DNA of 64,000 nt, from positions 15,676,521 to 15,740,520 of the forward strand of contig NC_067124.1 in NCBI RefSeq assembly GCF_021347895.1. Reading direction: 5' to 3'. The notes below the pieces were generated by a model. That model worked only from the letters and a program-made list of their open reading frames with translations. It was not told where the DNA came from and ran no database searches. How positions within the stretch are numbered: the first letter of the stretch is position 1; each line of letters starts with the position of its first letter. Source of the stretch: Acanthochromis polyacanthus (taxonomy: Eukaryota > Chordata > Actinopteri > Pomacentridae). Made by a program: the position numbers and the translations under genes. Of the stretch, positions 41,639 through 54,620 are shown piece after piece.

Positions 41639-41937
41639 CTCCTGCGGTTAGCACTTTCGCCTTGCAGCAAGAAGATCGCCGGTTCAAATCCCGGGGTGGG
41701 CCTGGGATCTTTCTGCATGGAGTGTGCATGTTCTCACTGTGCCTGCATGGGTTTTCTCTGGGCACTCCGGCTTCCTCCCACAGTCCAAAAAATATGCTGA
41801 GGTTAATTGATAACTCTAAATTGCCCGTAGGTGTGAATGTGAGTGTGATTGTGTAGCCCTGCGACAGACTGGCGACCTGTCCAGGGTGTCCCCTGCCTTC
41901 GCCCGAGTCAGCTGGGATAGGCGCCAGCAACAAAGAA
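41639..41937 (+). mobile_element. tRNA-headed SINE / retroposon with teleost-type tail
   Basis: A tRNA-like head has a box B match GGTTCAAATCC at 41681-41691. It is followed by TGGAGTGTGCATGTTCTC, CTTCCTCCCACAGTCCAAA, AAATTGCCCGTAGGTGTGAA and CTGGCGACCTGTCCAGGG. This word order is a familiar high-copy teleost repeat (recognised from memory). Small deletions and substitutions indicate an old copy. The open frames across it are by-products. The family name is uncertain. Confidence 0.75.
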
Positions 41938-41939
41938 AT

Positions 41940-42608
41940 GTCCCGTGTTACAGCAGCAATATACAGCAAATATAGTAATTATAATATAACAATTTTGGCT
42001 TCTAAATTGATTTTTTTTTTAACTTCATTTGTTTATTTGTTGTATGCATTCATTTCAGAGTACAATGAGACATTAATATGCACTTTTTTTTTAAAAAAGG
42101 AAAGATTTGGGTGTTCTAAAACTTTTGACTGTAGTTTATATGTATTAAAATCAACATGTTACAGTCGCATGCAGTCCATCCAGATTTAATTCCACATTTG
42201 AAAAGGCTGTAGATAATTTAGTTTGGCTAACTGATTTCGCATACAGTAGAGGCACCACATGGGCTAATAGTGCAACTGTTGGGGGCCACTTGTAAACAGT
42301 TCTGTACGTGCATACAGTAGCTATAATCTGTGTGTACATCAGTGCATCGGTCTATAATTTGCAGGTGGCCTTAAAGTTACACCACACTACCTAGAACCAC
42401 AAAAACTCACACGTTGGCACACAACACATCACGCTCTCCAGCACTACAGTGGCTGTAGACAGCATACATCACTAGAGGCAAGGTTACCTTTGTTGTTTTG
42501 GCTCTCCTTGCCAGATGCCTTTTGTAGGTGCCTCTCCCTCAAGCACTTTGTGGATGCTGGAATTCGCACACAGACACAAACTCAGTGCACTCAGCGATCC
42601 ACACACGT

Positions 42609-42642
<34 letters not shown>

Positions 42643-44869
42643 TATCACATGCACACGTACACATGGCTGCATCCAAGCTCACTCGCACACACTCATGTAC
42701 CACCTCCACCTTGTGACTCCTCAGAAACACACACACACACAGACATACAGGCCCACACAGAGTCCACCCCCACCACCCCTGGGTGATGAACAACATCTGC
42801 TTATCCGTCCCTGCGTCCCTGCCCCTGGCGTGGCTGCTGGCTTCCTCCTGGCTGCTCTGCCACAATGTCATCTTGTCTGCCTCTCTGTCACCCATTACTA
42901 AAATGTGTAGTGACAATCAGGCTTTTTTACACAGACCCCTTCCCTTACATCACCCTGGGACCAGTGGTTCCAGCCTGCACAGTGGCCTGATAAAATGACA
43001 TGGTGTCATCTTCAGGCTGCTGGAAGTATTCCCATGGCTCAGGACAAGACTTTACATGAAGGGTCCTACTTTTTTCTTGTGAAAATATAATTGATTACCT
43101 GGTATTGGCCACTTTGGATCCCACGAGACTGAGGGACATCTGTCTTGATTGTGCACTTATTTTTTTTCTTTTCCACTGTGCACTGGTATACTCACTTTTC
43201 CACTCCACTTGCGACCACAATAAAGAAACCAAAAAGATATTTAATCTGAGACCAAACTAGTGACAAAACAAGGTGACGGTATGCTTATTTTTGTATTATT
43301 TAAAATCTGAATTAATTAGCACCAATTAAAAAGGCACTCTCAATAAAAAAAAAACTGCTCCTCATCATCCCAGATTTACATATTTGTGCTGATGAGTTCA
43401 TTAGCTGAATTGTGCATGCATAAATTTAAACTGTTTCTTAATCTTCTCTAAGCCATTAAAGATTTATCAAAATATGACAAAAATGTTTGATTATTGAAAC
43501 TTAAAACTAGACAAGAACTCGACTGTTTTATATTTTCGTCAATAAAAACTAAATTAAAATGTTCAAGATGTAGGAATAGACATACTAACTGCTGTTTTCT
43601 TGCAGAGTCTGATCCAGTGATCTGCAGCATCTGTGGAATTAAACACTGCAGCTCCTGAGGGGTAAAATGTTCTTCTGCTGCCCAAAATGCATTTAATTCA
43701 GGAGCAGTTGCCAGTTGTATATTGTGTATTTATATAAAATGTATATTTTTACACAATTGAATGTGTATATTGTCTGCAAAAAAATGAAAGGAATCTAGTG
43801 TTTCGACAAAATAGTTTAATGTTCACATGTTTCTTTATGTTGCTCTTAGAGTGAATAACTTCTTGAATGAATGATGGCATTCCATCTCAGCCATGTTACC
43901 AAATAAATCACTCCATGTAAGCATGCTACCCAACAAGTTCTTCTCAAGCTCAAACCAGAAAGTGTTTTAGTGAACAAGTGAGCCACATTCTGAATGAGTT
44001 TGCTGCTCTTCAAACAGCTGCTAATGCTAAAGCTCAGGAAGTAGAATGACTCAAGTGAATCAATCTCAAAAGCCTGAATTTGGAAATCCTAACTGGATTT
44101 ACTGAGTCCATCTGTTGCATGACTGCAGAGCACAGGGACATGGACACTTGGTCATTATCAGAATAGCATCTGTAACCATGGCAACCATGTGCAGTGAAGA
44201 CAACAGCTTTGATCTCTGAGTACATGACATAAAAATCAAAAGTATAAAAGTGAGACTAAAATATCACCGCAAGGAGATGAAAATGTTTTTAGTTTTCATT
44301 GACTGAAACTAAACTAAAAATCAAATCAAAGCAATAAAACAATTCACTAAAACCAAAATGTATTTTCATTAAAAGACTAAAGCTAAATGAGCATCAGGTG
44401 CCAAAGTTACCACACACTTGAAAGCACACTGTGCAGTAGCCTCGGCTTCTGTGTGTCTCTAAAATAAACTGCTGTCGCTGTAGGAGGGCAGGTCACTGAG
44501 GATGTTGCTGTAGAAGCACATTCTCTCTCTCTCGAAACCTGTCTTGGCCAGTGGCTCTCTGTTACTTACAGGTCTGCAGGCCTACAATCTCCTGACACAG
44601 ACAGATGACATATTTATTAGCTTGTCAGATCCTCCTCTGCCCTTCCCCTTATTCACACACACACACACACTCCTTCTCTTCCCTCCCCCCTCGCACAAAC
44701 ATGTGCAGGTGGAAAATACAATAACATATGGGCACGCACTTGAATTCACAAACATATATATATAGACTGCTTTTTTATAATTGTGCCAGCTTTACAATCT
44801 AAACTCTATACCGGTCTTTTACTTTCCTCTGTTTGATGTGCTCTCTCTGTATCGCCCTCTCCCTCTCTC
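41940..44869. other. Intergenic: CA-rich, no gene
   Basis: This holds the CA repeat at 42.6 kb and otherwise AT-rich unique sequence. No exon or element is recognised. Confidence 0.4.
42612..42640. repeat. (CA)14 microsatellite
   Basis: The CA run lies within a broader CA-rich stretch (42565-42760) containing scattered CACACG words. Confidence 0.95.
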
Positions 44870-45060
44870 TTACACCTAAGCTAAACAAAACAATTGGCTC
44901 CACTGTTGGCTAATTGGGACGGGCTCCCGTGGCGAGGTGTGGGCAAAGCGCTTGATGAGGCATAAAATGATGATTAATTAATTTACTGCTCAGTTGGTCA
45001 TCAAACTGAGAGCTTTATGAGACTCCCAGCAGTCAGCCAGCCCAGCACAGTGTAGTGCAG
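44870..45060. promoter_or_regulatory. Candidate conserved noncoding element
   Basis: ACAATTGGCTCCACTGTTGG, GGCAAAGCGCTTGATGAGGC and ATTAATTAATT (44973-44983) lie in a compact repeat-free block. Paired homeodomain cores and balanced flanks suggest an enhancer. It is unverified. Confidence 0.35.
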
Positions 45061-47189
45061 CGCAGCGCTCTCACGCACACATCCTGCACACACATTCCCA
45101 AACACACCAGTATATATGCATCCACAGCCTTTTTAAGCTGCCAGCCATCAGCCTGCGCACGCACACCGGCGCTCCCTGTGGTCAGTACGATGCACAGAGC
45201 GAGCAGTCCTGCCTTTGCAATGACCTGTGTTGGAAACTTACTGGAGCGTGGAGACGCAGAGCTGTGTGTTGGCAACTATTTGTTCACCCGAGTCTGAGAA
45301 TTTTAAATAAAGAAAGACGAGTTAATCAAGCCTAATGCAGTAAATTACTGTAACGTCTCACGGCCTGGCTATAAATTTTAAATCACGAGTCACTTCTTAG
45401 TAATTTGTATGACTGATCATCCTAGTCTGTAACTTGACAGGATCCTTTTAAAGAAAAATAACTGCTGTCAATCATCCTGAAATGCAAATGCTTTATTCTT
45501 TTCTTGCCACCTACCAACTGATATGCAAACGCAACAACGAGAGTCAGAAAGAGGAAAAGGTGCCAAGTCAGATATTTTAAGTGAAGGCATTAGGAGCTCT
45601 TTCAAAGCGTTGCAGGGCTGCACAACAATGATCGTCTCATCATCATCAAAAGGCTGCTTGTCGGGATTATGCAGCACAAGCAATACGTGCCGCTGCTGTT
45701 GTTAGTTGTGATTGTGTGAGACCTCCAGTTGTCTTTTGGAGTCCCTGTGGTATTACACGTTTGAATAGGGATCATGGAATATTGTCTATATGGAAGAATT
45801 TGCTTTGTCTTTGGCTTAACAGTAAATCATCACTAAATCAACAATGGCATTGTTCTGTGCTTAGTCTGGGTAATTAAACAAGACAGTTCCTAAAAATCCC
45901 ACCCAGACAGACCTGATCCAAGCATCACGTTTATTTTTGTTTCATGTGAATATAGCAAACAATGTTTTTTGATTTCCATATGTTATTGCTGCTCATGTGT
46001 TTTTAAAACATAATGCTGAAATTCAGATTTGCATGTACAAATACTCATATTTAACACGCCAAAGCTAATTTCAGTGCTTTTTTTAATTATTATTTTTAGG
46101 AATTATTTATTTATGAATATGATTGTCCCACACAAGCTCAGCTGTGTTGGGTTGATGTTAATTTTGCGAGGTGTGTACGGTTTGTGGAATAATGTCACAT
46201 GTCGCCTCTCTTGACCAATAGAATCTGAATTGGTTGCCTGCCCTCTATTATTATAGCCTCCGTGGCCAGCCAGGCCAGTGTGGCTAAACTGGTAATGTCA
46301 ATGCCACCTGTAATTATTCACAGTGTTAGATTGATGGGAACATGGCACATTATGGTGTCCAGTTATATTTAAAACCAAAATTAAATCCTATGCCGATGAT
46401 AGGTCAAATAACTATGGTTTGAAGAATGTTTATGGTGGATGTGAATACCTTTTTTTGTTGTTGGAACTGAGTACTTGAAGCCTTTGAAGGAGTTTGTTTT
46501 GACGTGTATTTAAAAGTTGAATCTGCAATTGACTTTGTGTAATAATCTCTCATGAACTATTAACCAAAAGTTGTCAAAAGATTGTGTTGTTAAAAACAGT
46601 GTCATGTCTGCTTGGTAAACCTAGCATGATTGTGTGTGCAGCATTTTCCAGATGAAAGCATTCTGTCAGACAGCATACAGACAGACCTTAGGGCAAGTGT
46701 GGTTACCTGGAGAACCTAAACAAAATACATTCTCATTTTAACCGCACACATGTACCCCCATTAAAATGAAACACACCTTTAGGGTGATTCAGAAAACTGA
46801 CTCTGTGTCAGAGAATATACTTTGCATTGCAGGGAAACAGAGTTACTATAAGATCTGTTCTGTATGACTCTATTAGACTTTTTGAATTGAATCCAGACCC
46901 CTTGGTACATATATGTGAGCTGACAACATTATTGCTACTAATGGAATGCATTTCATGAGTTCAACATCAGACTTGAGCAGTCACCTCTACGACACAGCCA
47001 GAAAACAAACAAACAAAGAAACTTAACATTATAAGCTTAATCAAGTTAGCATCTGTGTTGGGATATACATTTTGTCTACTTCAGCTTTTCCTTGATGATG
47101 AAACTTACATTAATGCGCCCTTGCAGACCCTTTTAGACATAGAAAGCATCACATTTTCTTTAAAATTCACTTAAACATCAGAGTTTGGG
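45061..47189. other. Intergenic with one candidate element
   Basis: The block 46160-46350 (GGTTTGTGGAATAATGTCAC, TTGACCAATAGAATCTG, CACCTGTAATTATTCAC) has an inverted CCAAT and a TAATTA-like core. The rest is AT-rich and unassigned. Confidence 0.35.
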
Positions 47190-47412
47190 AAAACTGTTGT
47201 AAATGACTTCGACTGGAATCCAGTAGAACAACTCTGGGATGAGACGGAAAGGAACATTTGCAGCATGAATGTGAAGATGTCAAATTTGCAGAAATTTTGT
47301 GATCAGTCATGTCAACATGGACAAGAATCTCAAAGGGACAACTAAAGAAATTGAGTTCTGTTGAGAACATCTAGTATTAGTATAATGTTCCTGATAAAGT
47401 GTTCACTGAGTG
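47190..47412 (+). pseudogene. Tc1/mariner transposase relic (C-terminal end)
   Basis: The + strand reads WNPVEQLWDETERN, then SMNVKMSNLQKFCDQ, then a frame-broken segment around ATGGACAAGAATCTCAAAG and CCTGATAAAGTGTTCACTGAGTG. This matches the typical C-terminal end and 3' terminus of fish Tc1-like transposases (P-x-E-x-LWD-x-x-ER; recognised from memory). The catalytic DDE part is missing, and frameshifts and deletions show it is dead. Confidence 0.7.
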
Positions 47413-47499
47413 ACTATTGCATTTTTGGACTGTACGACTGATTCGAAGTTATCCAGGTCCCTCAGAACTCAATATCAGAGACATTCCCAGAGGAAAAGA

Positions 47500-47880
47500 A
47501 AATTAAAAAAGAGATCTCAAAAATGTTTCATTTACTTCTCCTAGACAACTTTGAGATCTGTGTGACACCAAACTGAGACTAAGGCTTATTTCTCCTGTGT
47601 CTCATTTTTTTTCTCCTGAGCAATAAGATGCACTAAATCTCAGTTTAGTCTCCTTTAAAGTTTCAGAAGAGATCTCAACAAGCTCTCATATAATTCTCAG
47701 AGTTTCTCAACTTTTGTGTCTCTTTGTGATCTCAGGCAGAGAAATCAGAGAGCTCTCTCTAAGAACTCCATCTATTCTCATCCCAGCTTCAGTTCATGCA
47801 TCTCATACTAAGCTCAGAGAGAACAAATGAAGAGATCTCCACAAGCGCTCACTGAATTCTCAGACTCAGGTCAACGTTTT
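47500..47880. repeat. GAGATCTC-rich interspersed repeat fragment
   Basis: Motifs of the form AGATCTCA, CTCCTGAG, GAGACT and TTTCTC recur at short, irregular spacing. They resemble the tail of the SINE at 48287-48710, including CTCAAAAATG versus CTCAAGTATG and TTCTCCTAG in both. It is probably a headless, older relative of that family. Confidence 0.45.
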
Positions 47881-47944
47881 GGTTGTTTTTAATCATCTAT
47901 CATGTTGACTTTATTGTAATCCACATGATATTTTTTTAATTAAT

Positions 47945-48180
47945 TAATAAAGATTCAGATTACTTTATTCATCCCAAAAGGGAAATTCATTTGTCTGTCA
48001 GCTCATCTACTATTTGCGATAGAATTATAAAGCCTGATCGCTGTGGGTACAAAGATCTTCTATATCTTTCTGTCCTGCAGTCCAGAGAGAGGCCCATCAT
48101 GATATTATGAGTGAATGATCCGTGGTGTTCAGAATGATAAATCCAGTCAAGTGGGAGGAGAGGGTGACATGATTGAAGTC
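47945..48180. repeat. Old retroposon-tail fragment (teleost interspersed repeat)
   Basis: CTTTATTCATCCCAAAAGGG followed by AAATTCATTTGTCTGTCAGC and AAGCCTGATCGCTGTGGGTA is a recurrent teleost repeat, similar to LINE 3' ends (recognised from memory). A fragment with a related opening is at 35035-35380. No coding sequence remains. Confidence 0.45.
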
Positions 48181-48286
48181 ACCGTATATTATTATAAGTG
48201 CCTCAAGATGTTTAGGCTGTATCCTGGCAACGTCTTATTTGTTGCAGCATTTATAAGGTGTGTGTGTGCAGATTAATGTATGTATA

Positions 48287-48710
48287 GGGTGGCATAGCTC
48301 AGTGGGTAGACTGGCTGTCTCACACCCAGGAGGCTGGGGTTTGATTCCAAGTCTGTCATGCTCATGTGGAGGTGTGAGCGAGTCTCACATATTGCTCTGT
48401 AGGAGCTCCACTATTGTTCATTTTCTTTTCCAGAGGAGAAATAAAGGAGCCATTAAACACACTGTATTGAGATTAGCAAGGTATCTCCCACAAGTCTCAA
48501 GTATGACTCCCTCTAATTATCCTGTCTCACCTATTTCTCCTAGTGAATTTTAGGAGAAACATATGAGAAACCTTTAGACAAAATAGAAACTAAAATGAGG
48601 CTGACATGAGAATCTCAAATTTGTCTCCTGAGTTGTAGAAGAGCAAGCTTTGAGCAGTAAAATTTTCCTCTGGGTTGAGACGTTGGTGGGAATCAAGAGT
48701 TAACTTGTCG
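48287..48710 (+). mobile_element. tRNA-derived SINE (about 420 bp)
   Basis: The head GGGTGGCATAGCTCAGTGGG carries a tRNA-like box A (TAGCTCAGTGG, 48295-48305). A box B match GGTTTGATTCC lies 33 bases later (48338-48348), the spacing of a tRNA promoter. The body continues with GAGCGAGTCTCACATATTGC and a GAGA/TCTC-rich tail to about 48708. It is not a functional tRNA gene because the acceptor stem does not close. The region around 47.2-48.7 kb is a nested or adjacent cluster of elements. Confidence 0.7.
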
Positions 48711-51700
48711 ACCAGTTTCCCTCTTTCTCTGTGTGCGACTCCCTCCTTCCTTCACCAAGTCTCATAATTGCTTTAGCACTCTGTGGATCGGCTGCTGAAT
48801 TCAAAAGTGGGGAGTAATAATTGGATTTGCAGCAAACATGCTGAGCTGTGTTGCTCTTACTGTCTGGTCCTGTCCTCAGGGCTCGATGGTGCGCTTTATA
48901 TATTGGATCCACGCACTTGGAAAGGGGATATACGTACAGTAGAGCCCCATATAGGATATGTGTATGGCTAGTGTAGAAATGTGTGAAGCCTTAAAGGGGA
49001 CTACATTTAAAGAACCCCACTAAGCTGTGAATTAGGTAGAACCATGCATGTATGTGTTTGACCTGGGTATGAGCACTATTTTTCACTTTCAGAAATATAC
49101 TGTGTATTTAAAAGCAAAACAATAAGAAAGACATAATGATTTGCTTTTCTGTTCTCATTAGCTGTCCGTCTCTTGCTTCAAATATTTTATCACCAAACTG
49201 CCACAGTTTGAAAGATTGAGAGAGAAAGCTGAGTCCTTTAATTAGAGTTCTGATGTGTGAGAGTGACAGAGAACAACAGAGTGGCATTGTTAGTGTGTGT
49301 CTATGTACATGCACTTCTTTGTGGCCTGACAAGACGTCTGTAGCTGCAGGTGAAGAGTCTTGGCTGAAACCCTGCTGCAGCCTCCTTGGCAGCTCAAGAC
49401 TGTGTCACATCAAAGCTTAAACCCTGGAGAAATATGAGTGTGAATTGTGTGTTTTTATTCTGTGTCTGGGTCTGTGTGTCTGGATGTGTTTGAGATTGTG
49501 TTGCTAAGCATGTGTCCACACAGTAAAGGAGAAAAATGATTTTTTTTGAAATGTGATCACTGGCAGATGACATTATCTTTTTTTCTTTTCTTCTTAGCTC
49601 TTGAGGGCAAAGGCATAAAAAGCAAAAAGAACATGGGAAAGTTTAACTCATCATATACATTTCACATAATACATCACACAGGTGACAAATATTAAATATT
49701 AAAAAAAAAAAGAAAGGGGAAAAAAAAGCATGAAATCATGCTCCAAAGTCAGTTGATTCAGTGGCATCATTCTGGCAAGTTCTTGGTCCTTAGTGCCACT
49801 GATTCTGATGCTACTGCAAAGAAAAATTGTAGTTGCACCAACAGACTATCAGTGGCACATTGTGGCACAGCACCTTAGCAATGCACTGATTGCTGTTGTT
49901 TTATCCTTTAATTTGTCACCTCAGAACACAGCCATTCTCTTTACTATATCTTAAATATATAAACGAGTTGTCTTCATAGTTTCTAAACTCATTGTTTATG
50001 GGATTTGATAAATTAAACCCCCAATTATGCTAAACTGAACCAAGTTTGAAAGCTGATTTATTTCATTGTTTTGTAAAACTAAGACCATCAAACCTCACAA
50101 AAATGCTATTTTATGACCAGATAACATAACATAACACTTATATATTTTTGATCAGCTGTATATGTTTTTTTTTTTTGTTTGTTTGGTCTTCAGCTTGTCA
50201 CAGTTTAGTTACATAATAAGCTTGCAAGGCTAACATGCAGTAAATTAAAATTGAAAAAAGCAACAACAACTGTACAGCCGGGTTCAAAGCTATTTTGTAG
50301 TCTAACACTACACTTTTATTATCCTGGTTTCAACACAAGACTGCAACTACCATTGTGGCAACTATGCACTTGTCGTCCGCCTTAGAAGAAACTTTTCTCT
50401 GGGGTCGGGGACACATAGCAACATCTTTAAATAAGTCATGGCCAAAAACAAAAAACACTGGTCATTGTGGTCACTACATGCTCTGTTATTGGAAATGACA
50501 AATGGTCTTTCATGTCTTCTTAACTTCCTCTGATGCTAGCTCGCATTTGCTCTTGGGCCTTTCAGGTGTGAGTCCTTTCCATTACAGGCCATTCTTCTGG
50601 GGCCACGAGGCGCTGACGAACAAGGAAAAGCATTGTAATACAGCAGTGGCCACCTTCAGTAAGAGAGTGTTTAGCTTCAGGCGATGTCCTCGGGACACAG
50701 TGCAGCAAACCTCAGTGGACATCTGTCCATAAAAGATTTAAACAGGGGATAGGTCCATCAGAAACTCTCCTCAAGATGTCCTGTTCTGGAAGACAAAATA
50801 GACAGGTTGTGTGCAGCTCTTAACCCTCTGCTGTGTCAGAAATGTTTCACCTTGCTCTGGGGACACGCAAACACATAGCACAAACACACATTAAACCGGA
50901 CAGGTGAGTGAGGAGACTGTACTATAGACCTTGTCAGTTCCTTTTATAATATACCTGACGGTGAGATACATGCAGCCCAGTGTCCAGAGACAATCCTTTA
51001 CTTTCTAACGGAGGCAGAGCAAAGGACACGGCTTTACATGTCTATAGCAAGACTCTGTTCTCTGATGTGGACAGGTACCATCCCTGACAACTGATAGTAT
51101 GTCTCCCACATACAGAATATTCCTAACAATAAATGTAAATATGGCTGAAAGAAAAAGCTCAGCAAAGCAAGTAAGAAAATATACATAACGCAGGATAAAA
51201 CAAAACTATCCGATGCATTATTTCTTTGTTGTCATTGTGCACGAGTTGATTGGCAGTCCAGAATGACTCTAAATGGACATGAAAAAGAAAATGTGACACA
51301 AATAACATCATTACAAATAAAAAAAAAACATCTAAAACACCTCAGTTCTGTTTCAGGTTTAGCTTGAGTGACGTTGATCTGCTCTCCTGCTAGTTGCCCA
51401 CATGACCCTTTAGTCGCCGACAGACGGTAGTAAGCAGAGTCGCCTGGACACCAAATTATTTATAAGCTGCACACCAGCCAACCACCCCCACCCTTGTACT
51501 CTAATTTGGCTTCATCAAAGTCTGCGTGTGTCTGTCTGTGTGAGTGAGTGCGTACTGTACACGCATCTGTGGCCTGAGTGTACATGTGTTCGCAAGCTCT
51601 TGTTGGTATTTGCACGAGTATGTGTGTGTGTTAGCTGAAGTGGATTAGCGGCTATAGATGCTTGATGCGGCAACAATGGTCGACTGAACTTTTGATCCAC

Positions 51701-53182
51701 TAAATAGTTAATGAGTGACTTGATTAGGACCAAGAGGCCCCTCATTACTGCAGATGAGATCAGTGTCTGGGTCAAATAAGGACAAGGATGGCATAGTGTC
51801 TGACAGAGAGACGCAGTTTCATAACATCGAGTGGGAAAGCTCTGTTGTTGATTTTTCTTTGTGTAGATTTGAATTGGTTTCACATTGATTTGGGCATTTA
51901 TAACTGACTGTCCAACTTTGAAAGTCATCAAACCATAATCTACACTCATATAAAATTATAATATTAGAATATAGAGAAAGGTTTAGGATCACAATCTATT
52001 TGCACGAGGTCCGATATGCTGCTGAACTGAATATGAAGTTACGCCTCTGGTCTTTTACCAAGCATAGTACTTTTTCTCTACTACCATGAACTTGACCAGC
52101 ACTTCTCTTTGGAACAGGCTCTGTACAGGTGCTGCTGGTATCATTTCATCTGCAAGTCAGTTCCTTTCCATTCTCCTCCACTGACTATATAATCGTCATG
52201 CCCACACACTATCTGGGTCCAGATATATGCTACGCTGAGCAGCACCCACAACAAGTACTAATGTCACGGCGTCCTCCTCTTTGCTTCTCTCCCCCCACCT
52301 CCACTCAATAATTCAGTTCAAGGTGTCAGACAAAGCTGCCCTGGCTCATACAACCCCCTGTAAAAGACACCGCTGCTTGCTTCACTGATTTACATCTCTA
52401 CCCCCCACCACCTCCGTGTCTCAATTAAACATTTGTCTAAGTGTTTAGAGGTGAATGCATGCAAACAAACCAGATTGGGAACAGGAATAAGGTCAGCTTT
52501 ACTAACATTTTAGTCAATATTCTACAATAGAAAGACAAACAAGTACAAATCTGTACAAGTACTAATACTTTTATGGAAATATTTTACAATATGTAGTGCG
52601 GTTAAGCAATACTGACATGGATTTTCTGACTATAACTTTGCTTGCATGTAACTTTGCAGTCATAGCAACAATAATGATGATGGTAGTAGCAATAGTAATA
52701 GTAATAATCTAGTTGAACATCTTGTTCTGCGCCCTGCTCATGCTGTTCTTACACTGTCTTATTATGATTAAGATTATGACAATGATGATGAACAATACCA
52801 CAGTTATCTTTATGATTGTTGTTGTTGTTAATGTTGTTGGCTGTCGTGTTTCTGTGACTAATAGTGTGAGATCCACTGTTGTATAACTTACACAGTTGTC
52901 CTTGAGCAGGTAATTGGATCGTGACTACGACTCAGAGGTCAATCCGGTTATTGCATTTAGGCGGGAAAAAAAAAAAGACAAGCAGACGTGTGTCATTTGC
53001 AGCACTTCCTCACCGACTCAGACACATGTAGCGGCAGAAAAACATAGAAAAGCAGTGAGACAGCAGGTCAGACTGGAAGACGCTGGTAGGTCAGCAGGAA
53101 CACGTGTGACCGTATAAACACATGTGGTCGGCAAAAGCTGACATCGGCTATGGACACACGTTGTTTGGACACACAAACGCAC
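48711..53182. other. Intergenic: no gene seen
   Basis: AT-rich unique sequence with homopolymer runs. Trinucleotide words such as GATGATG and GTTGTTG recur at 52660-52840. No coding segment or repeat family is supported. Confidence 0.4.
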
Positions 53183-53315
53183 TTAGACTGTAATCAAATC
53201 CAGTATAATGTGAGTAAAGGCCTCGCTGCCCTGAATGCAGAAGTGTTCGTTTTTGGCACAGCGTAGGAACTTGGCAAGGGCAGAGAACAAGATGCTCAAG
53301 TGATGTAGCAGGTGT
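53183..53315 (-). CDS. Orphan terminal coding exon, unknown product
   Basis: On the minus strand, a long pyrimidine tract and TCTCCTCCAG precede an exon that completes one split codon. It then reads 43 codons (HLLHHLSILFSALAKFLRCA, KNEHFCIQGSEAF, THIILDLITV) before TAA. The peptide looks like a pair of amphipathic helices, as in HEAT/ARM-like or bundle proteins. Its balanced composition and clean splice context look genuine. I do not recognise the gene. Upstream exons would lie at higher coordinates, and none is convincing in this window. It could be the last exon of a gene with a long intron, an exon fragment moved by duplication, or chance. Confidence 0.4.
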
Positions 53316-54420
53316 CTGGAGGAGAAAGACAGAAAGAACAAGAGGTTGAGAGAAAGAGGCAGGAAGAAAAACATCTGTTGTCTCTTCTGTGGTTATTTGC
53401 ATTGCTTCTGTCACCTGCCAATCCCTGCTTCTGATTATAACTTGCTACTAATGCCCACTGGTATCTCAAAATATTCTGAGTTATCAGTGTTCTCTTAATA
53501 CCTCCTATCACTATTCTGAGCAATCATGAAGTGGAAACTGAGAAAATAGAGCAAAATTAATAACTTTTATAAATGTGAAATACAGGGTGAGGGAAAGTAC
53601 TGCTGCAACATTTTAAATACCGTCAATACAGATTATTGATTGATTGTTATAAAAGCATGAATACAGCAACATTATAACTTATTACCTTTTCTGCAATATC
53701 TATGGGTGGATTATTGTCGACTCACTGTGCTGTAAACTGGTTTCACCAAAATTCTTTTAAGTTTAAAGTCTTGGTCAGTTACATAAGGGCTAAATGATAA
53801 GTAATTAACGGATTATTGCAGCACATTGTACAGCTTTCTTTACTATTGTACTTTACACATTCAGTTCAGTTTTCATGATGCACTGTGATTAACTTAATTG
53901 CAATTCCTGAGCACTTATTTTGTTCTGTTCTAGGAACACACAGGAACTTGTTTGTAACCGTTAAAGTATTGTAGGTCAAGAATGCACAAGAAAGTTAGAC
54001 AGTTTAGGTATTACTTTTGCTGTTATCTCTGTCAAAAAGTGTTTCTTTGTTCCCAAATCCCCCAAATCCTCCCAAATCTCTACATTTCCAATGCTTTTAC
54101 AATGATGCAGCTATAAATAGTTATTGAAAGACCCATGTTGCAGTAAACAGGAATCATCAATCATTGGTTTTAGCCATTCAGATAGTGTGGTTCTCGGGAT
54201 GGCAATGCCGTTGGTCAGTCAGTCACCATTTTTGTCTAAACTGAAATGTCTCTTCCAAATAAAGATTTCCACTAAATGCAGTAGAGGCTCACAGGTTGAA
54301 TTCTAATGACTTTGGTGATCCCCTTTTCTTATAGTGCCTATAGTATATTGAGTATTATTTCATGCCATCATCAGGTCAAATGTTCAGTGTGTCCAGTTAA
54401 GTTTACGACCAAAAACCTGC

Positions 54421-54620
54421 AAAGCTACTAACACTAACCACAGCTGCATTGTGTGCCCACTATTAATAAACAAATGTCAGCGAGTTAACATGCTAAACAA
54501 AGAGGAAAAAACGTGGTAAACATCACAATGTAGACTCTGTCATTGTGGTATGCTAGCATGTTGACATTAGCATTTAGCTCAAATCACCACTCGGTCTACT
54601 CATATGCTTGTAGACATGTT
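54421..54620. repeat. Degenerate interspersed repeat with GCTAGCATG / GTTAGC words
   Basis: ACTAACACTAACCACAGCTG, TTAACATGCTAAACAAAG and GCTAGCATGTTGACATTAGC, then ATTTAGCTCAAATCACC, follow the order of a widespread acanthomorph repeat (recognised from memory). The copy is diverged and carries no coding sequence. It may be a MITE-like element. Confidence 0.5.

Noticed and set aside
41520..41969. 149-codon minus-strand frame
   Set aside because: It lies antisense across a SINE and its flank, with no recognised domain.
45033..45297. Minus-strand frame with a signal-peptide-like stretch (AGLLALCIVLTTGSAG)
   Set aside because: It has no ATG in context and no splice partner, and the continuation is Cys/Val noise from a CA-rich strand.
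48287..48360. Possible functional tRNA gene
   Set aside because: Box A and box B are present, but the acceptor stem does not pair and the body continues into a SINE tail.
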